51,491 nt of DNA from Alphaproteobacteria bacterium (GTDB lineage: Bacteria; Pseudomonadota; Alphaproteobacteria; RF32; CAG-239), in the NCBI GenBank assembly GCA_017935485.1, contig JAGBHO010000005.1, positions 1 to 51,491 of the forward strand, given 5' to 3'. This document shows, one piece after another, positions 1 to 7,330 of the stretch. The translations under genes and the position numbers were made by a program. The notes under the pieces are model-generated. The model was not told the origin of the DNA. It searched no databases and saw only the letters and a list, made by a program, of their open reading frames with translations. Numbering within the stretch: position 1 is the stretch's first letter; every line of letters starts with the position of its first letter.

Positions 1-36
1 GAAATAAAATAGCAGATGCATAAGTTCAAATTTATG

Positions 37-67
37 GAGGAAAGATAAAAGTCTTTCCTCTTTTTTT
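37..67 (+). terminator. Intrinsic terminator of a gene upstream of the window
   Basis: An 8-bp perfect stem (37-44 with 53-60) is followed by a run of seven T. It closes a + strand transcript that began before the window, probably the preceding phage structural gene. Bases 68-121 hold the leader of the next gene. Confidence 0.75.
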
Positions 68-121
68 ATGCCGGAAATCCGGCACCTTAACATTAACTTT
101 ATATAATAACAGGAGAATATA

Positions 122-1006
122 ATGAGTAAAAGTATTGGAAAACTGCTCGGAGGCGGTGGTGCCAGCACGTCAATGTATGGCTCTGAGCGTGATTATCTCA
201 ACTATCTGAATAAAAAAGATACATCTTTGATTGACAATACGCTGAATAATTTTAATCAGAGCGCTTACAATTTGTCACAAACCTTAAACAATCGCCCGGA
301 CTACGTCTATAGTGTCGATGGTTCTGATGCCGCAAGACAAAGAGCCGAGAATGCAACATATAATTCATATGTCAGCAAACTCACGCCGCAGTTTGAACAG
401 CAGCAGCGCCAATTGGAAACCCGTTTGCAGAATCAGGGACTGAGTGTGGGCAGCGAGGCCTATCAGAATGCCATGAATTCCATGTACCGGCAACAGAATG
501 AAGCCTTGAATCAGGCGTCTTATAACAGTGTTCTGCAGGGACAGCAGGCTTTTAGCAGCAGTCTGTCAAACGCCATCAGCGCCGGAAATTTCTCAAATGC
601 TGCCCGACAATATCCGATAAATGAAATTCTGCAGCTGATGTCGCGTTCCATGAGCGGCGATGATGTCGCTCTGGCAAAATATCAAACCCAGTTTGGCGCG
701 GATTCACGCATTGCTCAGAATAAGGCAGCCAATTCCGCCAGCCAGTATGGCATCGGCAACCAGTTTTTGAGCAGCGCGGCCAGTGCGGCGGCAATGGCAA
801 TGCTCTCAGATGCAAGGGTAAAAGAAAATATTTATCCGGTAGGACGCTTGGATAACGGGCTGACCGTGTACCTGTTCAACTATATCGGAGAAGATATCCC
901 GCAAATCGGTCTGATTGCGCAGGAAGTTGCCGAATATCGCCCCGAAGCCGTTTTGCAGGATGAATACGGCTTGCTGCATGTCAATTATGCTTTGGCTGCG
1001 GCTTAA
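122..1006 (+). CDS. Phage virion protein with C-terminal S74 (endosialidase-type) chaperone domain
   Basis: The start has a good AGGAG ribosome site 8 nt upstream. Residues 1-225 are Gln/Asn/Ser/Ala-rich and mostly helical, as in phage DNA-ejection or tail-associated proteins. The last 66 residues match the intramolecular chaperone / peptidase S74 domain: SDARVKENI at 229-237, then NGLTVYLF, IGLIAQEV and a final VNYA. In this family Ser and Lys of the S-D-x-R-x-K motif (here S229 and K234) carry out autocleavage after the trimeric fibre has folded, so cleavage before S229 is expected. The domain is short here and ends soon after the core motifs. It heads a run of tail genes on the same strand. 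Whether the mature part is a fibre or an ejection protein is not decided by the sequence. Confidence 0.75.
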   Translation: MSKSIGKLLGGGGASTSMYGSERDYLNYLNKKDTSLIDNTLNNFNQSAYNLSQTLNNRPDYVYSVDGSDAARQRAENATYNSYVSKLTPQFEQQQRQLETRLQNQGLSVGSEAYQNAMNSMYRQQNEALNQASYNSVLQGQQAFSSSLSNAISAGNFSNAARQYPINEILQLMSRSMSGDDVALAKYQTQFGADSRIAQNKAANSASQYGIGNQFLSSAASAAAMAMLSDARVKENIYPVGRLDNGLTVYLFNYIGEDIPQIGLIAQEVAEYRPEAVLQDEYGLLHVNYALAAA

Positions 1007-1023
1007 ACGTCAATTTTAACATC

Positions 1024-1055
1024 AGCCGCTCCGGTTTAGGCTGGAGCGGCTTTTT
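1024..1055 (+). terminator. Intrinsic terminator between tail genes
   Basis: A 9-bp GC-rich stem (1024-1032 with 1043-1051) runs into five T. It lies between the S74 protein and the collar-domain fibre and probably lowers read-through rather than ending the tail operon, since the next gene starts 20 bp later with its own GAAGGAG ribosome site. Confidence 0.8.
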
Positions 1056-1074
1056 ATATTGAAGGAGAAGAAAA

Positions 1075-1869
1075 ATGCCTTTTGACAGTGAAGGAAATTT
1101 TACCAGAATTCACAGTTGGGAAGATGACCGGATAAATGATATTGATATTGTAACGGATCACCATGATGAAGAAGACGATAATCTTGCCGAAGGTTTGTCG
1201 CAAACTTTTCTGCGAGACGGTCGGGTTGCCATGCGCGGTAATATCGATGCCGGTAATTTTCAAATTAAAAATCTGGCCAACGGCGCTTTGGATTATGATG
1301 CCGTCAACCGCAAACAGGTACTGGATAAGCTGGATGAATTAAAGACCGAAATCAAAGAAATCATGAATGACAATATGCATTTGGGCGATATCAAGGCTTC
1401 TTTGCAGACAGCCAACCATGGTACTTGGCTTTTGTGCGACGGGCAGGCGGTCAGCCGGACGGATTATGTCGACTTGTTTGAACTTATCGGAACAAATTTT
1501 GGCGCCGGTGACGGGGTTACTACCTTTAACCTTCCCGATTACCGCGGCAAGTTTTTGCGCGGATTAGGCGGAGATTCTGCCAAAGATATTTATACCACGC
1601 AGGAAGAAGGTTTGCCGAATATTACCGGTTCGGCGCAGCTGGCTCAGGCCAAATGGGATGGCGGACCGGATGCTTATTCCGGCGCATTGAAGATTGATTC
1701 CGGCGTCAATAATAAAATCCAGTTCAGCGCCGGCGGCGGTTGGGACGGCACCGGCCGCGTACCTGTGTCTTTTGATGCTGCGCGTTCTTCTGCGATTTAT
1801 GGCAAATCAACGCATGTTACGCCCATAAACCAAGCGGTAAACTATTTTATTAAAGCAAAGGAGGACTAA
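1075..1869 (+). CDS. Phage tail fibre protein with tail-collar domain
   Basis: This 264-residue protein has an acidic N-terminal part, a fibre-like stretch around 50-90 (GNIDAGNFQIKNLANG, a pattern typical of fibre shafts joined to VNRKQV), then a Phage_Tail_Collar domain at about 102-170: HGTWLLCDGQAVSR and TTFNLPDYRGKFLRG. The C-terminal third is Gly/Ser-rich and ends in VNYFIKAKED, the usual end of collar-type fibres, where the last strand closes the tip. It would be a receptor-binding or short fibre at the baseplate. The start is fixed by GAAGGAG 8 nt upstream. The next gene begins 2 bp after the stop, so they are co-translated. Confidence 0.85.
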   Translation: MPFDSEGNFTRIHSWEDDRINDIDIVTDHHDEEDDNLAEGLSQTFLRDGRVAMRGNIDAGNFQIKNLANGALDYDAVNRKQVLDKLDELKTEIKEIMNDNMHLGDIKASLQTANHGTWLLCDGQAVSRTDYVDLFELIGTNFGAGDGVTTFNLPDYRGKFLRGLGGDSAKDIYTTQEEGLPNITGSAQLAQAKWDGGPDAYSGALKIDSGVNNKIQFSAGGGWDGTGRVPVSFDAARSSAIYGKSTHVTPINQAVNYFIKAKED

Positions 1870-1870
1870 G

Positions 1871-2221
1871 ATGTCAGGTGTAATTTTACCCAATATGATA
1901 ATTGTCCGCAAAGGCGACAGCTTTGATATTGTCCTGCAGTTCAGAACGGATGACAAGCCGTTAGACTTGACGGATTGTATTGTCAAAATGACGGTCAGAA
2001 ACGGCGAGGACAAGGTTTTGTTTACAAAATCCGGAGAGATTTTTGAGCCGGCGTCGGGCAAAGTGCGGCTGAAGCTTTCGCCCCCGGATACCAATATTGC
2101 CCCCGCGGATTACAAAACAGATATCCAGATCCGGCTGAAAACCGGAGATGTTCATACGGTTTACCCCGGAGATGTCAATAAAGTTGCGGTTTTCCGCATA
2201 ACGCAGGAAGTAACGGAGTGA
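1871..2221 (+). CDS. Baseplate-upper-protein-like (BppU N-terminal-type) phage protein
   Basis: This 116-residue all-beta protein has the pattern of phage BppU-like N-terminal domains: an early VRKGDSFDIVLQF strand pair, PLDLTDCIVKMTVR, then KVRLKLSPPDT and YKTDIQIRLKTGDVHTVYPG. In Gram-positive siphophages this domain anchors receptor-binding proteins to the baseplate; in proteobacterial prophages it occurs as a small gene beside the fibre genes, as here. It has an AAGGAGG ribosome site overlapping the end of the collar-fibre gene and sits 4 bp before the long fibre gene. It probably links fibre to baseplate. The family call rests on motif pattern only. Confidence 0.6.
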   Translation: MSGVILPNMIIVRKGDSFDIVLQFRTDDKPLDLTDCIVKMTVRNGEDKVLFTKSGEIFEPASGKVRLKLSPPDTNIAPADYKTDIQIRLKTGDVHTVYPGDVNKVAVFRITQEVTE

Positions 2222-2225
2222 GAAA

Positions 2226-3836
2226 ATGAGTACAGTAAATGAAGAAGCCGGCATTACCGTCTTTAACGGAACCTGCCAAAAGATTGAAGTCTTGTTTCAG
2301 GAAGAGGTGCAGTTGGATATTAACGTGCCTCTTTTTTATATCAAGTCCGGCGAGGAGGAAATTCAGGCCTATGTCAATAACCATGCCAAACCGGAATTGG
2401 ATGAATATACCGGAGAAAAAAAACGGGAAATTGCCGATAAGAGTGCCGAAGATATTGAGGCAGCCAAAAGGCAGATTGACGGTTACGTGACCGGTACGGC
2501 TAATCCGGCAGTACAAAAATATGCCGATGAGACGATCAAACCTCAGCTTGAGGTTATTGTTTCAGAGGCGGAAAAGTCTGCGGAAGCTGCCGCTGTCAGC
2601 GCCGGAACTGCCGCGGAATCTGAACTTGTCGCTTCAACAAAAGCTGATGACGCCCATGCGGCAGCGGAAGAGGCAGGAGTTTTTTCTACGGAAGCGCAAG
2701 AGAGTGCGGAAACCGCGCGCCAATGGGCGGTTGGCACACTTGAGGAACAACCGGCCGGCAGCTCCGAATATTGGGCTGGAGAGGCAAAAACGGCGGCAGA
2801 AAATGCTGATAACGGCTATGAGCTTTTTCAGTCATCATGGTTTGACCACAAGCCTGAATCAGCAAGCTGGCTGAGAGCGGACACTTTCAGCTGGCAGGAC
2901 GGCGGCGTGTATTTTGCGGCTTATAACGAATTGTCCGCACAATTTGCGGCAGAAACATCCGCAGAAGAAACCGATACCGTCGGCGATATTGCAATTACTT
3001 ATAAGAGAACGCCGAAAGGCTATAAAATCTGCGCGCCGGATCAGGCGGATAATATCGCGGCTTTGTATGAAAATACCGGTGTGGCATGGTATTACATTCT
3101 GGATATTGAAAACACAAGGTTCAAACTTCCGCGAACCAAGTGGGGATTTGTCGGCTGCCGTAACAATGTCGGAAACTACGTGCCGGAAAGCCTGCCGAAT
3201 ATTGCAGGTGAAACAGCGCCGGGAATGCATTCTTTAGGTGCTGGTATCAACCAAGAAGCTGCTGCCAGTGCATTAAGAACTGTAAGAGTCGGTACTTGGG
3301 GGGTGAATAATTCCGCAAATAATACAGAATTTCAACAGGCTAATGTAAATTTAAACGCTTCCCGTTCTTCATCCGCTTATCAGGACGGAGCGCCGGTGCA
3401 ACAGCGTTCGGTTGAAATGTATCTTTATTTCTTTGTCGGCAATACGGTAAAAGCAGATACCGTTATTGATACCGGACAAATAACGGAAGCGCTGAACGGC
3501 AAATTGGACATTGATCTGAGCAATCTTCCGGTATCGGGAAAAAGTAAAATTGCGGCATTGGGAATGCCGACAAAAAGAGGAAGCGATATGACGCTGAATG
3601 CTTCCGGCAACAGTTATACTGCGCCGGCGAATGGTTACTTCAATGTCGTTTTGAATTGTGGAGGAAAATGGGCAAATATCTCAACATCAACAGGCTTATA
3701 CACCGCATATGGGAATAATACTTATGCAAACGCAAATTTTCCGGTCAAAAAAGGTGATAAGATTACAATCACCTATGAAAGCGGAGTAACAGCAAACAGA
3801 TTTAGGTTTATTTATGCAGAAGGAGAAAATGAATGA
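2226..3836 (+). CDS. Long phage tail fibre protein
   Basis: This 536-residue protein is modular. Residues 1-90 are a beta-rich attachment region. Residues ~95-200 are an Ala/Glu-rich coiled coil (EAEKSAEAAAVSAGTAAES), a trimeric shaft. Residues ~200-400 form a head region containing ENTRFKLPRTKWGFVG and a Gly/Asn/Ser-rich stretch similar to collar-type tips. The final ~115 residues, from about 420, are a separate beta domain starting ALNGKLDIDLSNLP and ending NRFRFIYAEGENE. That last domain is repeated as the whole of the next gene. Its stop codon overlaps the next start (ATGA), so the two are translationally coupled. Probable role: host receptor binding. Confidence 0.8.
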   Translation: MSTVNEEAGITVFNGTCQKIEVLFQEEVQLDINVPLFYIKSGEEEIQAYVNNHAKPELDEYTGEKKREIADKSAEDIEAAKRQIDGYVTGTANPAVQKYADETIKPQLEVIVSEAEKSAEAAAVSAGTAAESELVASTKADDAHAAAEEAGVFSTEAQESAETARQWAVGTLEEQPAGSSEYWAGEAKTAAENADNGYELFQSSWFDHKPESASWLRADTFSWQDGGVYFAAYNELSAQFAAETSAEETDTVGDIAITYKRTPKGYKICAPDQADNIAALYENTGVAWYYILDIENTRFKLPRTKWGFVGCRNNVGNYVPESLPNIAGETAPGMHSLGAGINQEAAASALRTVRVGTWGVNNSANNTEFQQANVNLNASRSSSAYQDGAPVQQRSVEMYLYFFVGNTVKADTVIDTGQITEALNGKLDIDLSNLPVSGKSKIAALGMPTKRGSDMTLNASGNSYTAPANGYFNVVLNCGGKWANISTSTGLYTAYGNNTYANANFPVKKGDKITITYESGVTANRFRFIYAEGENE

Positions 3837-4228
3837 CTGAACAGGTCGATTATGAAGTAGGACAACTGCTTGAAGCTTTGAATGGAAAAGCCGATGCGGA
3901 TTGCTGCAATTTGTCCGCGGACGGAAAGCAGTTAATTTCAGGCTTAGGACTGCCGTCAGAACGCTATATTGACATGTCCTTACAAAATTCCGGAGCAACA
4001 TATACCGCGCCGGCCAACGGCTGGGTGGAATTTGCAAAGTCATCCAACGCCGCTAACCAGTATGTTAGTCTTGAAGGCCGCTTGGGCTTCAGGTGCTATG
4101 TTCCCGGAAACGCAACAAATGCGGTTTTAAGCATGCCTGTAAGAAAAGGCGAAGTGTTTACGGCATATTATGATTGCGGCGGGACGCTTAACAGATTTAG
4201 ATTCTATTATACAGAAGGAGAAAAATAA
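3833..4228 (+). CDS. Stand-alone copy of the tail-fibre tip domain
   Basis: This 131-residue protein aligns over nearly its whole length with the C-terminal ~115 residues of the preceding long fibre: both have EALNGK, an SG-K-x-I-x-x-LG(L/M)P segment, TYTAPANG (YTAPANG in the fibre), a PV(R/K)KG(E/D) strand and NRFRF(Y/I)Y(T/A)EGE at the end. It overlaps the fibre gene by 4 bp and the next gene by 1 bp, and has AGAAGGAG before its start. It is likely an accessory tip subunit or an alternative tip produced by domain duplication. No enzymatic motif is visible. Confidence 0.7.
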   Translation: MTEQVDYEVGQLLEALNGKADADCCNLSADGKQLISGLGLPSERYIDMSLQNSGATYTAPANGWVEFAKSSNAANQYVSLEGRLGFRCYVPGNATNAVLSMPVRKGEVFTAYYDCGGTLNRFRFYYTEGEK

Positions 4229-4623
4229 TGATTTATATCGGATTAATCAATAATGAAATCAAACTTTCCGGCAGCGACGTCAAGGCTGTAAAAGACGGTG
4301 CGTTTGCCTGCGGCCTGACTTTGGATTCGATTGAGCAGACGGACAAAGAAGTCATAACCGCCTGGGACGGCAAAATGTATTTTAAGGGCGAAGAACCCGA
4401 AAAACCGTATGATTATGCGGAAGAGAGGCGTCAGAGCTATCCGGATCTGACCGAACAACTGGACAAGCTGTATCATGATATTGATGACGGTTTGTTTGGT
4501 GAAAATGCCAAAATGTCAGGATTTTATCTGGCACGCAAAAGGGTAAAGGAGACATATCCCAAACCGGAAGAAATCAATACTGAAATGGAAACAAATTCCG
4601 AAGAAGGAAAAGCGGGCGTTTAG
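4228..4623 (+). CDS. Small phage protein, tail-fibre-assembly-like
   Basis: This 131-residue protein has a short beta-rich N-terminus (MIYIGLINNEIKL), the segment AWDGKMYFKGEEPEKPYDYAE and a C-terminal helical part: RRQSYPDLTEQLDKLYHDID followed by YLARKRVKETYPKP. The Y-P-x-x-x-x-Q-L-D-x-L-x-H-D pattern followed by I/V-K-x-x-Y-P-K-P is common in small proteins encoded directly after phage tail fibres, some of which are assembly chaperones. The start overlaps the previous stop by one base. The stop codon lies inside the terminator hairpin, so this is the last gene of the tail block. Function is inferred from position. Confidence 0.6.
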   Translation: MIYIGLINNEIKLSGSDVKAVKDGAFACGLTLDSIEQTDKEVITAWDGKMYFKGEEPEKPYDYAEERRQSYPDLTEQLDKLYHDIDDGLFGENAKMSGFYLARKRVKETYPKPEEINTEMETNSEEGKAGV

Positions 4624-4634
4624 CCCGCTTTTTT
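4611..4634 (+). terminator. Terminator at the end of the tail-fibre block
   Basis: A 7-bp GC-rich stem (4611-4617 with 4623-4629) and a T run; the stop codon of the preceding gene is in the loop. It separates the tail genes from the small membrane-protein block. Confidence 0.8.
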
Positions 4635-4649
4635 CTGAAAGGAGAAAAC

Positions 4650-4895
4650 ATGGACTGGGGACTGGTTACCGGAATGGCGGCGCTGTGCGGCGTTATCATC
4701 AATTTTATCCGGATCGGCCGTTGGCAGGGCAGTATTGAAACCCGTGTCAACAAGATAGAACAAAACTTTGACAAGCAGGACATCCGGTTGGAAAACCTGA
4801 CAACGTCAATTAACGAACAAAATAAAATTCTGACCAAAATTGAAGTCAAACTTGATTTGATTTTTAAAGAAAACAAAGCAAAGGAAAGACGATGA
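4650..4895 (+). CDS. Small phage membrane protein with coiled coil (XhlA/holin-accessory-like)
   Basis: This 81-residue protein has one hydrophobic helix at residues 4-22 and then an amphipathic coiled coil (IETRVNKIEQNFDKQDIRLE, continuing to about 74) with a basic end. Small proteins of this layout lie at the head of phage lysis modules, as in XhlA-type holin accessories, but the layout alone is not diagnostic. A strong AAAGGAG precedes the start. Its stop overlaps the start of the next small gene (ATGA at 4892-4895). Position before the spanin pair supports a lysis role. Confidence 0.5.
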   Translation: MDWGLVTGMAALCGVIINFIRIGRWQGSIETRVNKIEQNFDKQDIRLENLTTSINEQNKILTKIEVKLDLIFKENKAKERR

Positions 4896-5029
4896 AAAAA
4901 CTAAAAAGCCTGCGCCGCCTGCTGCTTTTGGCAGCCGCTCTGACACTTGCCGCAGTATCATTGCTGCATCCGCAGCATGCCGAAAGCGTTGCGCGCGCTT
5001 TTTCGCTCATTATCGGAGCGGGATTATGA
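4892..5029 (+). CDS. 45-residue hydrophobic phage peptide
   Basis: This short gene is fixed by overlaps on both sides: its ATG overlaps the upstream stop and its TGA (5027-5029) overlaps the ATG of the next gene at 5026. The product starts MKKLKSLRRLLLLAAALTLA: a basic N-terminus followed by a hydrophobic segment, then HPQHAESVARAFSLIIGAGL. It could be a signal-anchored lysis accessory or a tiny holin. No family is recognised. The unbroken four-gene overlap chain is the main support that it is real. Confidence 0.55.
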   Translation: MKKLKSLRRLLLLAAALTLAAVSLLHPQHAESVARAFSLIIGAGL

Positions 5030-5232
5030 TACGGCTGCTGCTGTGGCTTTCCGGCGTGGCTGCCGCCTGTGTGCTGAGTTATCAGCTCGGGCGCAGCCAT
5101 AGCCGGCTTCAAACCGTAACCAAAGAAATAGAGGTCATAAAATATGTTTCGGCACAATGTCATAAAATTGCATCTCAGCCTAATCTGGAGCGCAATGCTT
5201 TGCTTGAGCTCATGCGCCACGGACAGCTCTGA
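5026..5232 (+). CDS. Putative i-spanin (Rz-like)
   Basis: This 68-residue protein has an N-terminal membrane anchor (residues 2-21, MIRLLLWLSGVAAACVLSYQ) and a short helical periplasmic part (LQTVTKEIEVIKYVSAQCHK). That is the layout of inner-membrane spanins (Rz), which span the periplasm and fuse the membranes in the last step of Gram-negative lysis. It is shorter than lambda Rz. The strongest support is the second gene nested out of frame across its 3' end, which encodes a lipoprotein, as in Rz/Rz1 pairs. It overlaps the preceding gene by 4 bp. Confidence 0.55.
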   Translation: MIRLLLWLSGVAAACVLSYQLGRSHSRLQTVTKEIEVIKYVSAQCHKIASQPNLERNALLELMRHGQL

Positions 5233-5377
5233 GCTTTGTCCGGCTTTTCCGCTGGCCGGTGAACGCGTGGCCGCGGAACTTCAGCAAGCCGGATATCAGG
5301 AATATAAATATACATGGGAATGGATCGGCCGTCTGGAAAAACTAAAACGCCAGTTGGACTTATGCCGGATTAATTAA
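5144..5377 (+). CDS. Putative o-spanin lipoprotein (Rz1-like), overlapping the i-spanin gene
   Basis: This 77-residue protein is read in a different frame and overlaps the i-spanin gene over 5144-5232. From the first ATG it has a basic start (MFRHNVIKLH), a hydrophobic stretch and a lipobox LSSC ending at Cys23, consistent with signal peptidase II processing. An ATG at 5195 has a nearer GGAG but would leave only six residues before the lipobox Cys, so 5144 is preferred. The mature part has a Tyr/Trp-containing helix (EYKYTWEWIGRLEKLKRQLD), not the Pro-rich sequence of lambda Rz1. Embedding of an outer-membrane lipoprotein in a membrane-anchored partner is characteristic of spanin pairs. No endolysin is visible in the window. 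Confidence 0.55.
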   Translation: MFRHNVIKLHLSLIWSAMLCLSSCATDSSELCPAFPLAGERVAAELQQAGYQEYKYTWEWIGRLEKLKRQLDLCRIN

Positions 5378-5408
5378 GTATTAACCGAAACGGCGGTATA
5401 ATAAAAAC

Positions 5409-6728
5409 ATGGAAAATTCAGATCAGAAAAGTTATCACGCTCTCGCTTTGGAAGCATACCGCAGCGGCAACTACCCGCGTGCACTGCACTTTGCTTTGAG
5501 CGGATTAAAACAAGCGCCGAATAATGCCGATTTGCTCTGCGATTGCGGCAGTGCGTATTTCATGCTCGGCGATTATGACAAGGCTGAAAGCTACTACCGC
5601 AACGCCTGGGTGCTGATGCCTGCTTCCGAGATGATTAATATCAACCTGCTGAACGTTGACTACACGCGCCGTCGTTATGAGGCAGCATTGCAAAAAGCCG
5701 TGCAGATTCTTAAAAAAAATCCTGACAGCGCCGAAACCCTGCTGATTGTGGGATCAATTTATTTTGAACAAGGCAGATATGAAGACGCCATGCGCTATCT
5801 GACACGGGTGCTTGCCGTTAATCCCGAGTCTTTTTGGGCATTGAACTATATGGGGCAGTGTGCGGAAAAGACCGGAGATTTCGAGGCTGCTTTGGAATAC
5901 GGGATGAGGGCGGCGGAAGCCAGCGGCGGTGAGGATTCTCAGCATATTAACTATGCCTATACGCTCTATGAATGCAGCCTGGAAATCGGTCAGGAAAAGG
6001 TAATGCCGTATGCTGAAAAATGGCTGGATTCTTTTTCCGAAAATCCGATTGTTCAATATGCCGTTGCGGCATTGAAAAATGATGTCGCGGCAAAGACGTC
6101 AAACAAAGTTTATGTTCAAAAAGTTTTTGATTACTTTGCGGATTCTTTTGAAGAGTCGCTCAAAAATCTGGGCTATCGCGTGCCGGAATGTATTGACGGA
6201 TTCTTAAAGCGTTTTTACGGTTGGAAACTGTTCCGCAATTTAGAAATTCTCGATGTCGGCTGCGGTACCGGCTGGCTGGGCGGATATCTGGCAAAATATG
6301 TCGGCAAAGGGCATATTTACGGTGTGGACTTGTCTGCCGAAATGCTGAAAAAAGCCCGTGACAAAAACGTTTATTCCGGTCTGTATTGCGATGATATTCT
6401 GCACTTCCTGGAAGGGCGTTTTGCCTGTCTGGATCTGATTACGGCGGCAGATGTTTTTATTTATTTCGGCAGCTTGGATTCGCTGTTTGCAAAACTGCAT
6501 CAGGCCTTGAAAACAGGCGGGCGGGTTATTTTTTCAGTTTCTCAAAATCAGACTAATGAGCGCGATTATTATCTGCACGCTTCCGGCCGATTTCAGCATA
6601 GCTGGAATTATGTGACTCATGTCTTGCAAAAAAACGGATTCCATTTGGAAAAAGTCAAAGAAGAAGTGCTGAGGTATGAGGGCGGAGAACCTGTAAAAGG
6701 CTGGATTCTTTCTGCCCGAAAAAGATAA
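5409..6728 (+). CDS. TPR-repeat class I SAM-dependent methyltransferase
   Basis: This 439-residue protein has at least four tetratricopeptide repeats in residues 7-170 (for example GSAYFMLGDYDKAESYYRNA and IYFEQGRYEDAMRYLTRVLA) and a Rossmann methyltransferase domain from about 235. Motif I is ILDVGCGTG at 280-288, followed by IYGVDLSAEML (acidic residue binding the SAM ribose), then DLITAADVFIYFG and GGRVIFSV. It is soluble, with no signal peptide. The substrate is unknown; TPRs suggest a protein substrate or partner. It lies 31 bp after the spanin genes, so it may be phage cargo or the first host gene past the phage block. There is no Shine-Dalgarno; a TATAAT at 5397-5402 ends only 6 nt before the ATG, which suggests a leaderless transcript. 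Confidence 0.8.
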   Translation: MENSDQKSYHALALEAYRSGNYPRALHFALSGLKQAPNNADLLCDCGSAYFMLGDYDKAESYYRNAWVLMPASEMININLLNVDYTRRRYEAALQKAVQILKKNPDSAETLLIVGSIYFEQGRYEDAMRYLTRVLAVNPESFWALNYMGQCAEKTGDFEAALEYGMRAAEASGGEDSQHINYAYTLYECSLEIGQEKVMPYAEKWLDSFSENPIVQYAVAALKNDVAAKTSNKVYVQKVFDYFADSFEESLKNLGYRVPECIDGFLKRFYGWKLFRNLEILDVGCGTGWLGGYLAKYVGKGHIYGVDLSAEMLKKARDKNVYSGLYCDDILHFLEGRFACLDLITAADVFIYFGSLDSLFAKLHQALKTGGRVIFSVSQNQTNERDYYLHASGRFQHSWNYVTHVLQKNGFHLEKVKEEVLRYEGGEPVKGWILSARKR

Positions 6729-6770
6729 TTTTCATATGCTTTGAAAACGCAAATCATCCAGAAAATCTGC

Positions 6771-6798
6771 TTGCAAATTTTTTAGATTCGTTTATGAT
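6771..6798 (+). promoter_or_regulatory. Promoter of RNA-HTH cassette 1
   Basis: A TTGCAA box (6771-6776) and TATGAT box (6793-6798) are 16 bp apart, placing the start near 6805, where the structured RNA begins. The same TTGCAA-16-bp layout precedes cassettes 2 and 3, with shared flanking bases (CTGCTTGCAAATTT in copy 1, CCGCTTGCAAATTT in copy 3). Confidence 0.65.
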
Positions 6799-6805
6799 GA
6801 GCCTT

Positions 6806-6960
6806 GCAGTCAGGAGACTGGCTGTGGTGTCTAGAAAACATCTTAAGAGATATCCGTCTTTAGGCGGAGTGCCGGAAATAAGCCGCTTTGCGGGCGAATA
6901 ATGGCGACTGTTCTCTTACAGTTTTCTAGCTCCGCCACCCTTTATCGGGTGGTTTTGTTT
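6806..6960 (+). ncRNA. Structured leader RNA, copy 1, ending in an intrinsic terminator
   Basis: Helices read by eye: P1 6806-6813/6818-6825 closed by a GAGA tetraloop; conserved GGTGTC; P2 6831-6839/6921-6929; P3 6845-6850/6912-6917; hairpin P4 6853-6858/6863-6868; P5 6871-6873/6903-6905; hairpin P6 6883-6886/6890-6893, flanked by conserved GGAAATAAG and GCGAATAA. The 3' strand of P4 plus AG (6863-6869) can instead pair with CTCCGCC at 6930-6936, forming a pseudoknot. A terminator (CCACCC, loop, GGGTGG, TTTTGTTTT) ends the RNA. AGCTCC (6928-6933) is also complementary to the downstream ribosome site GGAGCT (6973-6978). Copies 2 and 3 keep each pairing with different bases. I compared it in mind with 6S, tmRNA, SRP, RNase P and common riboswitches and found no match. 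Confidence 0.75.
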
Positions 6961-6983
6961 TAACAAAATAGTGGAGCTAAAAA

Positions 6984-7325
6984 ATGGGAAAATTTTATTA
7001 TCATACGACGGCGCAAGACCATTTGAGAAATTTCAACAAGACATTAGGTTTTGCTTTGTTTTTTGAACGCCATGAACGGCAGCTTCGCGTATGGCAGGTG
7101 TGTAAAAAACTGAAAATAACGGAACGGGAACTTGACGATATAGAACTCGGTCGCGGTGTCTTGAAATTAAACGTGCTTAAAAAGATGCTGAAATATTATA
7201 ACAGAAGAATAGAACTGCGCTTGGTTGCACCGGATCCGAATGAACCGGACAATACCGAACCGGAAGAATTTTACGAAGCCCCTGACGGCAGCTTTGAAGC
7301 TTTGGAAGAAGAGATAGAGGGTTAA
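6984..7325 (+). CDS. Small HTH protein of cassette 1 (XRE-like)
   Basis: This 113-residue protein is 110/113 identical to the product of 48068-48409. Residues 33-80 look like a helix-turn-helix unit of the Cro/XRE type: LRVWQVCKKLKITERELDDI, then LKLNVLKKMLKYYNRRIELRL. The tail (82-113) is acidic and Pro-rich. It is probably a DNA- or RNA-binding regulator. The GGAG ribosome site is 7 nt before ATG and can be masked by the upstream RNA; transcription must pass the terminator at 6935-6960 to reach the gene, unless it has another promoter. A second terminator follows the stop. No HTH family could be named with certainty. Confidence 0.75.
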   Translation: MGKFYYHTTAQDHLRNFNKTLGFALFFERHERQLRVWQVCKKLKITERELDDIELGRGVLKLNVLKKMLKYYNRRIELRLVAPDPNEPDNTEPEEFYEAPDGSFEALEEEIEG

Positions 7326-7330
7326 ATACA

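Noticed and set aside
1..36. C-terminus of an upstream gene
   Set aside because: The 36 bp before the first terminator are too short to support a frame.
6806..6960. 6S RNA, tmRNA, SRP RNA or RNase P RNA as identity of the structured RNA
   Set aside because: No conserved core of any of these is present, and three copies each before an HTH gene do not fit single-copy housekeeping RNAs.
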